A stretch of DNA of 64,000 bases from Combretum micranthum (lineage: Eukaryota > Streptophyta > Magnoliopsida > Myrtales > Combretaceae). Under the pieces are notes generated by a model that made no database searches, had not been told where the DNA came from, and saw only the letters and a list, made by a program, of their open reading frames with translations. The stretch covers positions 186,001-250,000 of the forward strand of contig JAMXBD010000095.1 in the NCBI GenBank assembly GCA_024138025.1, given 5' to 3'. How positions within the stretch are numbered: the stretch's first letter is position 1; each line of letters begins with the position of its first letter. Position numbers and translations under genes: made by a program. Below are positions 38,365 through 49,807 of the stretch, one piece after another.

Positions 38365-38540
38365 CATGGTGTGCCAAAAGCTTAAAGCCATGGGAGCCAA
38401 AAAGGGATAAGGAAAGCTGGCACCCTACTAGGATAACCCTATTAAAGTGAAAGAGGTTCTTGGAAATGGGGCATATAGGCTAGAAACACTCAACAGCGAC
38501 CCTATTCTGAGAACATGGAATGCAAATATACTTTTTCTTC

Positions 38541-39140
38541 GTGACCTAGGAGACTCTTTTCCTATTTTGAGTAGTTTCCTAAAATATACTTACTATCAAA
38601 ATGACATAACTTGAGATAGGTCCTGTCATGTAGCCGTGTCAAATTTTATACATAAGAAGTCCAAAATTTTGGGTATGATGTGGCTTAAGCAAGTCATGTC
38701 ATTTTGTTGTGTCTTAGGACATGACTTTGGACATGGCCATATCATTATGCTTGTATAATTCTATGCTTTAAAGTTCAAAAACCTAAAAACACGACACAAT
38801 TTAAGACAAGTCATGTCCCTCGGTTGTGTAACTTTTTGTTCTTTAAAAGTAAAAAACAGAAACGGCACGGCTTAAGATAAGTTGTGTCTCTCACAATGTT
38901 ACGTTTGAATTTAAATTTAGCTCTCAAAGTGCACTTTTCTCGATATGGCTTGGAGACATGGCTATGTCTTTCTCATGTTGACCAGAAATTGCTTCCAAAT
39001 TTCATATTTTGTTCCAAGATCCTTCCTTTTTATAAAATTTCTCTCTTGAAGGCCTTAAAATAATTGTTAATGATTTTAAATGCTAAATTTATAATAATTA
39101 TCAATACAATGACTAATAAAAGCATATTTTAACACTTATA
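38541..39140. repeat. Degenerate repeats downstream of integrase
   Basis: Blocks such as GGCTTAAGCAAGTCATGTC (38672), TTTAAGACAAGTCATGTCCC (38800) and GGCTTAAGATAAGTTGTGTC (38870) recur at uneven spacing. This may be the 3' non-coding part or LTR of the split Ty3/gypsy element. No gene. Confidence 0.45.
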
Positions 39141-40371
39141 AGTTAAGAGTAAATTATGTTTATCATATATGTCGAAGCTCCTTCCACCAATGAGGGGTAC
39201 TTGCCACATCCTACCTAGTTGAATGCATAAGAACATATCTCCTCATCCACCACCTTAAATCCTTCGAGGAGATTATGCTATTGGATCTATTCAGTAGCTT
39301 TCCCTCATAGTTGGCAATTGCGAACAACCTATATATGGATGCCTATCTTCAAGGCCGTCTAGGTATACATTAGTGGGTATGCTATATACAAATGTGATAG
39401 GGCCAACTTCCAAAGAGTTACCCCCAGAGAACTCCTTAGAACTCCTAGCTATCTACATAGCCCTCCATGTTTATGGTCTTACCAACTTTAGGTTTGCTTC
39501 TTTAACCCCTTCTGATGCTTTCTTCTACCTTCTCCCTATATTGTTCCCCTGTGTACCACTAGTCATACAAGCTTTGGTTTCTACCTTGGGTGAGGAAACT
39601 AAACCAGCCTCAATGTTACTAGAAACCACTCTAGAAGGATCTCTAACCCCACCTCTTGCACTTTGCCTCTCTATGACTTGAACGGCGGACCCAATTTTTA
39701 AGGAAGAGAGGATTCGAGACTTACAGGTGGTTTCCTTGCTTCCTACCATTCTAGAGATGAGATGAAAAAGTTTGAATCTTGAAACAAAGAGAAATGAAAG
39801 TTTTCAAAAGGATTGAGAGAAAATGTCAAGAATTTTGATGAATATGTAAAGTAATGAAAAAGGCTTCACAATTGAGTATTTATAATGGAGATAAAGTGAA
39901 TGAATCTTGGGAAATGAAATAGTTGATGTGATAGTTCCTACAAAAGTGAAAAGCATGTGCATACATAATGGTGTATGATCTTAAGATGCTAGAGTAGTCC
40001 AATCGTCTCCACATGTGCACACATGCTCTTACCCATATTTTAAATTTAACCTTTCTCAATAAGCCAATAGCTCTATAAGCAAGCCTAAACCAACTCTGAT
40101 GCTCACTTAAGAAGTTACTTGCCTCGAGTACTTGGCCTTAGAGCATTTACTCCAAAACCTCACCTACTCAAGGATTTGACATTCCCTAACTTGCTTGCGT
40201 TGGAGTTCACCTATCTTAGGGGCTTAGCTTTGGGGCTTCAACTCATAAAGCATGACCCTTCAATGCAATGCAATTCCATTTACTCAATCACCTCCTATAA
40301 GACTAAGACCTCAGGAACGTGTAAATTAGATAATGGACAAAGGGGATTCAACTCAAGTAGTAGACAGAAGA
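39141..40371 (-). other. Unrecognised minus-strand segment with promoter-like start
   Basis: On the minus strand a TATAAATA at 39877-39884 precedes a CT-rich leader and an ATG at 39749 opening a 74-codon frame (MVGSKETTCKSR...) that ends at 39525. The frame is serine/arginine-rich and matches nothing I know. The layout (TATA, leader, short frame, then decayed text down to about 39145) resembles the start of a retroelement gag region, like 55168-57428. The plus-strand 102-codon frame at 39373 overlaps it and looks like a shadow. Confidence 0.3.
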
Positions 40372-42077
40372 TGTAACGGCCCCACACTGAGCGTGTAAGG
40401 CATGGCAGTTATGTCGCACATATCACCTTCAAGTGATATGTGCAAGGCATTCCATTATCGAGCGTGTCTATAATTAAGTTTTAATTTGAGTAATCGTTAT
40501 TAATTTTTGTAGAAATTTTGGTAGAGTACCATCTGTATGTTCATGATTCAGGTTTGTTAAACATATAAAAATTAAGCTTGTTTAGAAAATAAATTTCTCT
40601 AAATACTTATTTATAAACACGCCCATAAGGCCCATCAAATGAGTACAACTTAATTAGAAAACTTTAGTAATGGAAGGTTCATAAGAAAATCAAAGCAAAA
40701 CTATTTATTAAATAATTAGCTACAATCATCCAAGTTCATAATGAAATAAAATAAGATTACAACGAAATTCTTTCTTGAAAACTCATAGTGTCCATATTTT
40801 GCATAACGCCACCTAGTCGGGTCATCCTACGTAGCACTCATCCTCATCATTTCACCAATGAAACATAAAATGTTAAAAAATGAGATGTGAGCCTAGTACA
40901 CAGTAATACAAGCACATACTCACATGTCACACACTCCTAATCTAATGCAGTAATCATAGTTTAGGATATTTAATTTAAAGTTCACAAATAAGGTATCCCC
41001 AGCGTCTTAGAAATACTAACAAGCACAAGAGTACCAATGACTCCCGTCAAACAAAAGGAATAGGGTTCTCTTAGTAAATCACGCACTGAAGAGGGGGGTT
41101 CAATAAGTCCCCAAAACTTATTGAAAAAGAAAAGAAGGAAATAATCTTGCTTGAGTCATCTCTTTACAGGCCACCACCAGTAAGGATGGTCCATTGTAAC
41201 GCTTTATATAGGGTCCCATAATGGCATGTAACTCGTCACAATTTTGTACTTGCTCTTAGTCAGCTACCTAATCTTGGAAATTTCCCTATCAACTACTCAT
41301 AAAGCCCAACCAACATCCATGGGGGTCTAAATGCAAAAACTACTACATCATCCCGGAGTTGCGATCAACTTCATAACCTAGTCCAAGGGTGCTACTCATG
41401 AAATAAGCGGCCAAGTAGCATCTAACACTTCATTAAGCCGAGTTTAAATTCTTAGTTTGGTAATTAATGTTACCCTAGCAAGCAACACACAATTACTACA
41501 TACTTGTTGGCTAATCTAAGCTTGCTATCCCTTTCCAAGCTCGATATCCAATAAATGTTCATAATTGAAGTTAGGAATTAGTTCGAGATTTAATATATTT
41601 ATTTCATTTATGTTGTTTTTACATCTACGTCACTTTAGTTTAACCATATCTACGCAAAGATAATGTTTAAAAGGGTCTTTATTTCATTTAGCCAAATTGT
41701 GTAGTTAATTACGTAGGTTAGAGTCAGTTTTAGGGCTTATGTTAACTAACCCCTAGCAGGGTATACTTTGTAGGTTTTGATTCTTGACCTTTCAGAAATA
41801 GGTTCCTAGCAGGGTATACATTTCTATATAAAAGTAATTTTTTTCAAAGCAATTTACTACTATGAAAAAACATTGTAGTACTATAGGAAACACAATATTT
41901 TGTTATCTTTTACACCACAAAAAGACAATAGACATTATGCATTGATTACAAGTGTCCAATTACGTGTGAAAATTATAGCACAACAAATCCTATGATGTCA
42001 TAATCTGTCAAATGTCTGGCAGGTATAGAATGTTAGGACTCAAATTCAATTATAAATCCACAAAAAACATTTATAAC
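40372..42077 (+). repeat. LTR-like block, plus strand, interrupted at 42077
   Basis: Starts TGTAACGGCCCCACACTGAG. The blocks GAGCCTAGTACACAGTAATAC (near 40890) and GGTCCCATAATGG/AGTTGCG patches follow the same order as in the other LTR-like sequences. TATATAAAAG lies at 41825-41834. The retrotransposon at 42078 enters here; continuation after 50605 is possible but unproven. The duplication GAAGA expected from the left flank was not found downstream. Confidence 0.5.
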
Positions 42078-42873
42078 TATATAGCAGGGTTGTTGCAGTT
42101 AACTGATCATGTGTGCTAGGCATGCCGATTGACCTAAGAAAAGTCTTGAACTGGTGACATGTGTACAGATGTCATAGAGAGAGGCATGGAAGGAAGAACA
42201 GACAAACCTGGTTTTTTGACTGCACAAGTGTGACAAATTATCAAATCAAATAGATTTAATTATTCTTCACTTATTCTTTGTGAATCAATTACTTTAATTA
42301 TTTTTGGAGTTATTTCAACATAGTTTCCATGTTGCTTTCAATCTTAGCAATATGCAGAATCTGCATTTAAATGCGGGAGGAATCTCTTATTTATAGATGG
42401 TAGAAATTGATGCCAGCCATTGGATAGGACTCGAATGAATGACCGAAATCAAATGTTGCTGGTGACCATTAGATCATTTTATAATTATCTGACAGCTAAT
42501 GTTCAAGCCTTCTTTTCTTAGTAGTGGGTTGGGTTGGAAATGGGTTTAATGACTTTTACAATATAGAAGAAGCCCATTTTCAATATAAAAAGGATGAAGT
42601 CTTATTTTAGCCCACATATGCCCTATTTTATTCAAACAAAGCCCAAATTAACCTAAGAAGATATTTTTGGAGTCTACTTTTAGCATACAAGAAAACTGAA
42701 TTAGGTCGAGAGTGGAATACACTAGTCCAACAATCCCTGTTCCGAGCCTACCAAACCAAATCTCCCTACGACATCTTTTATTGGACTGATCTTCTAAGCA
42801 TTGTCACTAGACTAAAGGACCAGCCCATGGCATTAAATTGTGCCAAATGCCCAATTACCAAAATGATCCTCTA
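42078..42873 (-). mobile_element. 3' LTR of the 42-50 kb retrotransposon
   Basis: 796 bp, aligned end to end with 49808-50600 (shared AATCATGTGTGCTAG / GATCATGTGTGCTAGG, ACCTAAGAAAAGTCTT, TTCAATATAAAAAGGATGAAG). A minus-strand TATA (TATAAATAAGAG) lies near 42385-42402. The first bases of this copy have lost the terminal TG. Confidence 0.8.
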
Positions 42874-43360
42874 CTTTTTGGCCCCTGGCCAAAAGCTCCT
42901 TTAGCAAAGTCATAAATGGGGTTTAGGGCATTTGATTGGGTGGACATTATCTTCAAATTTGTTGTCAAACACTAGTAAGAAGTTGCATTTGACATGAAGT
43001 TGTGTACTGCATTTACGTAGCCACTACTCCTTCTATTTGTCGATGAACTAAAGTAAAGTGAAGTAGTCTTCTTCAAATTAAATGTAAAATGTCCAATGAA
43101 ACAAGTTTACCATCACATAAGCACTTAGGATGCTGAGTAGATCAATATGTCATATGTTTTCCTTTTATGGATTGAAGTGGCATGAAATAACCTTCTTTCT
43201 AAGCCATTGCTAAGAGATTCATTTCCTTGCATTATTCCATATCACATCTTATGATGGTCATCTTGTCACCTTTTTTATAATGCTTAATAATTGAATGATT
43301 AAATTAAGCTCAAAGGCATAGCAGTAAATGGGGCAGATGTTGTCATTGAAGTACTGTGTA
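42874..43360. other. Retrotransposon internal region, 3' part
   Basis: Begins, on the minus strand, with the purine-rich GGGGCCAAAAAG next to the 3' LTR, a likely polypurine tract. No coding sequence recognised. Confidence 0.4.
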
Positions 43361-43495
43361 GTTATGGGGCAAAGCCCCAGAGAGAGCAGCACACGCGATA
43401 GCATACTGCCCCCTTGTAACGCAGATAAATGTGTGCTAAGTACGTTGTGGTAACGTGGGGGTGTGGTGCTTTGACCCCGCAGTATAGACCAGGTG
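43361..43495. other. GC-rich island of unknown origin
   Basis: A compact GC-rich insert in AT-rich surroundings, beginning GGGGCAAAGCCCC (a perfect 5-bp stem) and ending GTGCTTTGACCCCGC, which pairs partly with the start. A poly-T run and an AT microsatellite follow at 43508-43568. Not recognised as tRNA, rRNA or organelle DNA. It may be a small insertion sitting inside the retrotransposon. Confidence 0.4.
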
Positions 43496-43538
43496 TAATT
43501 TTCCTTTTGCTTCCTTTTTTTTTTCCCAGATGTTCTGC

Positions 43539-43575
<37 letters not shown>

Positions 43576-44510
43576 GTCAATAAACTATCTTCATTAAAAA
43601 AAAAAAAACTTTAATTCTACATCTCAAACATTATTTGTCATCTCCATTTAAGAGGAAACTCAATGTTAGTTTCCATTCTTATCACCAACATTCTTAGACA
43701 AACAATAAGGTTTCCTTTTCTTCTTATTGATCATCTCCCTAATCTGGCTCCATAATCATATATGATTTTCCTTTTTTGTCTTCTATCAATCTCTAAGCCC
43801 ATGCTCCATTATTTTCTTTCATATTATCAACCAAGAGCAAGAGAACTCTTTGTTGCCAACTAATCAATGGAAAAAGAAAAACAAGATTTGACAGTAGCAA
43901 CGGTTGACCCAATAATGATTATAATTAATCCAGGTTAATCAACATCATAGCAGCATCATGATTGGAGGTCCATTCATGACAATTTAGCAACAGTACCTAA
44001 CAAATAGTAGAAGTCAATGGTAACCTCAATCAATCACAAATAATGTGCAACAATCAAGCAATAATTATTTATCACGACAACTTTACCCAGTCCAATTCAA
44101 ACATTAATGATAATGTTCAGAGTTGGTGGTCATTTAGAAAGTGTACAACAAAATATGGTTCACTCTTATATGATGATGTATAGCGATTGTGATTTCCTCA
44201 TCAATTACCCTTTAGTGGTGGTGTTGATTAAGATTTTTAGCCAATGAATTAATTGGCTACGATTCAGATCTAAAGACATGTATAATATTAGGCGGACCAA
44301 CTTAAGGGTAATTACTTAATAATCTTTCATTAGACTTCCAAATCCCATAATGATTTGTTTCCTTTTCTTAATAAGATTTTCTCCTTTTTTTTACGAATTT
44401 TGTTATCTAATGTGTTTTGATCCTCTTGCAGGTTGGAAAAATTGTGTTATATTGTTTTTAGGTATCATAACAGGCTTATCCATTATCCATTATCCCAACT
44501 CTCCATTCTT
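43496..44510. other. Microsatellite and non-coding internal region
   Basis: (AT)n at about 43538-43570, an A-run near 43596, then sequence without recognisable genes. The 76-codon frame at 44350 shows no family features. Confidence 0.4.
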
Positions 44511-45140
44511 TGGTAGACTTGGCATAGGCCCACGAGTAATCTTGTGTTGCTCTGGTACCAAACTTTTGGCACGACCATAAGTAACCTTGTGTTTTTTGGC
44601 ACTTGACCTCTTCTAATTTTGATATAGGTTGTTTCTACTTTCTGATCTCTTCTAGACTTAATACAAGCCTACAAGTGATCTTGCATCGCTCTGGCATCGA
44701 ACTTTGGCACAACCCACGAGTGACCTTATGTTATTTTGGTAATCGATCTCTTCTAGCACTAATATGGGCCTGTGGTTAATCTTAAGGCTTATTCCTACGA
44801 CTTTCTAGTTGTTTCTCTACTAAAGCTAAGTATTGAACTATAAGTTCACTCTCTTTAAAGGACCGGAGCCCACTCCATCAGCATCATATCATCATTTCTC
44901 TAGTAGGTGTTTACTCCACTAACGAGTGTTCACTTCGCAACAATTCATTGATACTTTGCAAGGAGGTACTCATTATAGCAATAAGACATAATCATTCTAT
45001 CATCAAGGATTAATTCTAACAATAAGGCATATGACTTCGTTAATAAAGATTTGTTCCACTATTATGGTGGTAGCACTCCACCAACAAAGTGTTGATACTT
45101 TGTCAACTAAGTGTCAACACTTCATTAGTGATATCTAGTA
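44511..45140. repeat. Two short degenerate repeat blocks
   Basis: Block one: about three units at 44516, 44655 and 44755, each with a GGCCYACGAGTRATCTTG-like core and a CTCTGGYAYCRAACTTTGGCAC part. Block two (44880-45130): repeats of ACTCCACTAACGAGTG, ACTTTGCAAG and CACTCCACCAAC-like text. They differ from the 207-bp array further along. Confidence 0.5.
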
Positions 45141-45845
45141 CTACTCTATAAGGGTTGGAAAAACCTTAATGTTATCTCCACTTCCCTTTACTATAATATT
45201 TAGACAATGAGGTTCCATATCTATAAAGCCAAGAAAGTACATTAAAGAGAGCTACAGATCAAGCCAACACACTCCATTTAGTTGTCAAGCATACTTTAAA
45301 TGATGTGACCAACCCTAGATGGCATGGTACTTTTAAGGTATGTAGAACTCATGTTTGCCATCATCAACCAAACATCGTACTCACATGCATATCAAATCCT
45401 TATCACAATGCATTATTCTCTTTCATGTTGGAGGTACATGACCTATGGGTACCAAGATAGGTACACTGCTTACGAGTACTAAGTTAGGTACATCAGTTGA
45501 GCATGCTTCATACTCAAGCACCTATGTTGAGCAATTATTTTCGAGATAGGTAGATGCTTTTTGTGGTAGTCAAGTTCAAGGAAAACCTCCAAAAGTTCAA
45601 GTATCAACTAATTTTCCCCCAATTGATGGCATGTCATTATATGATAGGGTAGCAACTCATACCAAGCTATCACTTCCTATTGTGCATTCTTAAAGTTACT
45701 TTAACTCTTAAGATCATATGATCTAATATTATAGATGCCATGCCTTTCATAGGCTCGCTTCAATCTTGTTGGTTGATTATACTTTAATCATATGATTATA
45801 TTAAGTTACAGAGAGGGGATTGCACCTATTGCATACTTAAAAGGG
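45141..45845. other. Non-coding internal region between repeat blocks
   Basis: No gene recognised. Contains GGTACCAAGATAGGTAC / GTACTAAGTTAGGTAC short repeats near 45455-45500. Confidence 0.4.
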
Positions 45846-48145
45846 ATGCTTCTACTAAGCAACTATGGTTGCCACTAAGCAACTATAGTTGCCATGACAT
45901 CATCACATTAATCATTTATTGATGAATTTGCTTCACCTTGACTATGTAGAAAGGTGATACAACTATTAATTTTGCTATAGGATTGATTTAATCTATCACA
46001 ATTAGAACTGGTTCGATCATATGGATAACATTATAAAAGTGGACATTGCATTTATTGTGTGGTCAGAGTGAATGTTTCCACCAAGTGATTATAACTATAT
46101 GACATGATTGCTTCAATCATTCATGATGACGTCGCTTCAACCTTATTCTTTGCATAAAGGTGTTAAGGCTACCTAGTTTGCTATAGGATCACATCAATCT
46201 ATGATTAGCTAAGACTACTTTGATCACTTGAATAATGCTACAAAAGTGGGTGTTGTATCTATCGTGTTCGGGATCAAATGCTTCTACCAAGCGACTGCAG
46301 CTACCATGACATGATTGCTTCAATCATTCATGGATGATGTTGGCTCGACCTTAATCTTTGCAAAAGGCTTTACAGTTGGTAATCTTATTGTGGGATCGCT
46401 TTGGTCCTTCACGACTAAGATTGCTTCAATTTCATGAATGATGTTGCAAAAGCAGCTATTGTACCCACTGCATGCTTAGGAGCATATGCTTCTTCTGAAT
46501 AATTGTGGTTACCATGATGTGATCATTTTGATCATCCATGGAGGAGGTCACTCCGAATTCGATTTCATAAAATGGCATTACAATTGCCAAGCCTACTGTG
46601 AAATTGCTTAGACTCATCACAACTGGGATCGCTTTAATCGCATAAAAAACATTGCAGAAATGGGTGTTGCGCCCGTCGCACACTCAGAGCAAATGCTTCT
46701 TCTAAACGATTGCGCTACTATGAAGTGATTACTTTGAACAATCATATATGAGGTCGCTTCAACCTAGATTTTGCAAAACGACATTGTGGCTACTAAGCTT
46801 ACTGTGGAGTCACTTCGACTCATCATAGCTAATATCACTTCGATCTCGCAAATAATGTAGTAGAAATGGTTCTTACACCCATCACACGCTCAAGAGTAGA
46901 TGCTTCTACTGAACAATTGCGCCTAACATGAAGTGATTGTTTTAATCAAACATAGGTTAGGTTGCTTTGACCTTGATTTCATGAATTCGTGTTATGGCTG
47001 CTAAGCCTATTGTAGAGTCATTTGAATTCATCGCACTTGAGTAGGGGTGTTCATGGTTTGGTTAACCGGTCCGTGGCCCAATTTTTGAATTTAATCATAA
47101 TGATCGGTATTTTAATGTCCCGATCCTAAACCGATCCAGTATAAACGGTTAACCACCTTAATGGTTATCCTTTTTTTTTTGTTTTCAATTTTTAACCATT
47201 TAACATAATCGTTATGTAAAATTTGGAATTAACCGTATTTTTCAATATGTTTGTGAAAAAATCAGGGCTTTTTTTTACAATTATATTAAAAACTATAAAT
47301 TAAGAATGTAAGACAAGTGAAAGAGTTGTCAACATATATCGGTGCCATCAAGATAATCATCCACATTTATTTCTCAACGTTAAGCACCATGATACAGTTA
47401 AGTTAGGATAGATTATGGTTTGAACCCTCAAAGTTTAGGCCTTTAGGGTTTGAAACCTTCAATATCTGACTATTTCTATTTTTAACAAAATAGTTATTTA
47501 AGTATATTATATATTATATATATAAATATGGAAGATTAACTGAAACCGTCAGTTTCTGATTCTATAAATCGAAACCTAGACCGAAAAAAATTAAAAACTC
47601 CAATCGTAAACTGAAATTGATGGATCAATTAACCATTTTTTTTATTGGTTTTGCGGTTTTGATTATGTTATTCTAAACATTTGTTTTTTTTTGCACACCT
47701 CTACACTTGAGATCACTTTGATCTCTAAGATATATTGAAAAAATGGGTATTGCACCCGTCGAACGCTTATGAACAGATGCTTCTATTGAATTATTGTGAC
47801 TACCATAAAGTGATCGCTTTAATCAACCATGGGTGAGGTTGCTTCAACCTTGATACTACGAAATGGTGTTACAGTTGCCAAGCCTACAATAGAGTCGCTT
47901 CGACTCATCACAGCTTGTATTGCTTTGATCTCATAAATAATGTAGCAGAAAATGGGTATTGTACCCGTCGCATGCTCAAAAGCATAGGCTTTTGCAAGGG
48001 ATAACGACTACCATGAAATGATCGCTTCAATCAATCATGGATGAAGTTACTTTAAACTTGATTTTGTGAAATGGCGCTACGGCTGCCAAGCCTACTATGG
48101 AGTTGCTTCAACTTGTCACAGTTGAGATCGCTTCGATTCCAAGTG
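45846..48145. repeat. 207-bp tandem array, about 8 units
   Basis: A marker (ATGCTTCTAC or variants) recurs at 45846, 46072, 46278, 46486, 46693, 46900, 47777 and 47985. Spacings are 226, 206, 208, 207, 207, 877 and 208; subtracting the 670 bases of the nested hAT plus its duplication from 877 gives 207. Each unit carries several GATCGCTTCAAT-like and GAGTCGCTTCGACTC-like motifs and a GGGTGTTGCACCCGTCGCA part. Units have diverged in sequence but not in length. No frame runs through them. Confidence 0.9.
47034..47711. mobile_element. hAT-type MITE, 662 bp, inside the 207-bp array
   Basis: The element at 47042-47703 starts TAGGGGTGTTCATGG and ends GCACACCTCTA, flanked by CACTTGAG at 47034-47041 and 47704-47711 (8 bp). 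Repeated GGTTAACC and ACCGAAA-type motifs lie inside; no transposase. Similar in size and ends to the hAT element at 11091. Confidence 0.92.
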
Positions 48146-48868
48146 GAGAACACTAGACAGTGATGTTAGCTATGTCCATGTGCTCATTGTTGTGGCAATG
48201 TTAGCTACATCATCACTTCCGCAAGTGCAACACATCATGGTAGCAATGATAGCTATACCATGATAGTTACAAAATGTTTTATTTAAAGCTTGCATTATTT
48301 AATAATGAAAAGATATTAACAAACATCTTATTAGCATGTTTGTGCACCATATGCTTGGCGGAAGTACTTCACACATAAGTACAAGCGAGTATCAAAGAAG
48401 AAGGATGGAAAAAAAATTGCATTTTATTATCATTTACTTTATTTCTCTTTCTTATTACAAGATAAGAGTAAGTAATAGACAACTTCTGCCTTTAGTACAT
48501 TGCTAATATTATCTAAAAGAAATGCTATTCATTATATGTATCTTCATCATCCATTATTTACGCATCGATGCCTTCAAGTTCAAGTTCACCATTGTGAACC
48601 TTCTCAGTAAAGTCGTCTTCAATGTTCCAACGATCTTTTGGTGTGTCCTACTGTCCTATGAAACCTACAAAACTTTGCATCTACTGTCTCTTGTGCAGTG
48701 GGTTCTCGCTCAACCTTTATCAAATTAAAAACCATCCTTCCACTATTGGTTAATGACAACATGATAATTCAAAAACACAGGAAATGCGGAATTTCTTGAG
48801 CGCTAACTCTTCTAGGTTTCTTGCTACCCTTGAAGGCTGAAGCTTCTCCCTTGAGCAATACTCACTTA
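48146..48868. other. Non-coding internal region
   Basis: No gene recognised. Short repeats of GGTAGCAATGATAGCTA-like text near 48190-48270. The 68-codon plus frame at 48522 is on the wrong strand for the element. Confidence 0.4.
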
Positions 48869-49083
48869 CGAGTGTCAATGAGCCAGGGTGAGATTGACAT
48901 ACCAAATAATGCCTTCTCTATTAAAGACTTAGAGAATTCCCTGAGCTTTAGGTCATCACCCAGTTCATAGACTTTGCGAGTCTCAATGAACTTGAGAAGA
49001 TTCTGCTTAGTATTACCCTATTTCTCATTGAATTGATAGACTTTGGACTAATGTAGTCCTTCGAATAGGGTTTCCCTGCAATC
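48869..49083 (-). pseudogene. Ty3/gypsy gag remnant
   Basis: The minus strand reads ETLFEGLH, then KVYQFNEK, LLKFIETRKVYELGDD and LREFSKSLIEKALFGMSIS, matching the plant gag pattern of 'FIETC..G..GDYLVRQFVRSLKGNAFDWY'. Stops interrupt it. It lies ~700 bases after the primer-binding region, as expected for gag. Upstream 49090-49780 may include the gag N-terminal part but is not recognisable. Confidence 0.65.
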
Positions 49084-49785
49084 CTCTGTGGGTAATAAGC
49101 TCGGGTTGATGACACTAAAGGCAGATGTAGCTTACACTTATCTCAGGTACTATTCAAGGTCTTTCTTATTACAATGAGCGGAAGCAGATGGTGATTAACT
49201 CCCACTTAAAGAGTAGGAATAATATTGCGAGGTGTAACTATGCCAACCATAAGAGGTTGAACATTGTATCCAAGTAGAAGGAACCTCCGTGATGGACTCT
49301 TGCCTCTTCTCCAACAACAATAGGATCCTTCAGAGTTGGAGGTAGTGAAGGCTATAATGGCTCCTGCCAGCGTCCTTCATTTTCGCTAGCAAGAACAATA
49401 GTTTTCTCGTGTTAAGCATCATGTAAGGTCTCATGATGAGTATCATCTGGGATAGCGGTAGCAGCATTGTACCAGCTACGTGCAAGTCTTCTATAGGCAA
49501 AGTTATATTAAAGTGTACTTCCTGTATGTAGTAGTAGCTCCTGCCATACTTGGTAGGAATTACCTAAAAATATTCAAAAATTGATCGGAGTCTTTGTATT
49601 CTCCTACATAGTGCATATCATGATGTATCATTCACTATATGTGTCTGCACAACCATAGGAGTAACATTGTAATCTATAGCTCGGACTTACTTAACCGTAT
49701 CAAACCAATTGTCAATCTTTGGGGTTTTGCTTCTTGTCCAACTCTCTTGCGTGGAGGTGCAATTCTTATTAAAAGACTTACTCTT
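49084..49785 (-). other. Retrotransposon leader, no gene recognised
   Basis: Lies between the primer-binding region and the gag remnant on the minus strand. Mixed sequence with stops in every frame. Confidence 0.4.
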
Positions 49786-49804
49786 CCCCAATAGAGTCAC
49801 CAAA
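49786..49804 (-). promoter_or_regulatory. Primer-binding-like site
   Basis: The minus strand reads TTTGGTGACTCTATTGGGG, directly after the 5' LTR. Plant Ty3/gypsy elements commonly have TTTGGYGACTC-type text here. The priming tRNA was not identified. Confidence 0.5.
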
Positions 49805-49807
49805 TAA

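Larger units (their letters stand above)
35095..38540 (+). pseudogene. Ty3/gypsy RNase H-integrase remnant, split by a CACTA element
   Basis: From 35101 the frame shows GEYKANDEGMKQYLKIVR (end of RNase H). Later come a degraded His/Cys finger (CALCVRYLWPTMQ), the integrase core (GQRKFILVACNYFTKWAKGQ, then YISIAHPRENGQV) and WGHQTT. After the insertion at 36381-38361 the integrase C-terminus resumes (KLKAMGAKKG, then EVLGNGAYRLETL). Many stops and frameshifts. The element class fits the Tat/Ogre-like side of Ty3/gypsy. The product once processed and joined element DNA to the chromosome; it is not functional here. Confidence 0.8.

Noticed and set aside
39373..39681. 102-codon plus-strand frame
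   Set aside because: Hydrophobic by composition, no family resemblance, and opposite to a frame with a better promoter-like context.
40367..40371. Target duplication GAAGA for the LTR-like block at 40372
   Set aside because: No copy after a terminal CA was found up to 42077 or after 50605.
45846..48145. CRISPR-like array
   Set aside because: Units are 207 bp, divergent, with no short constant repeat and unique spacers, in a plant retrotransposon.
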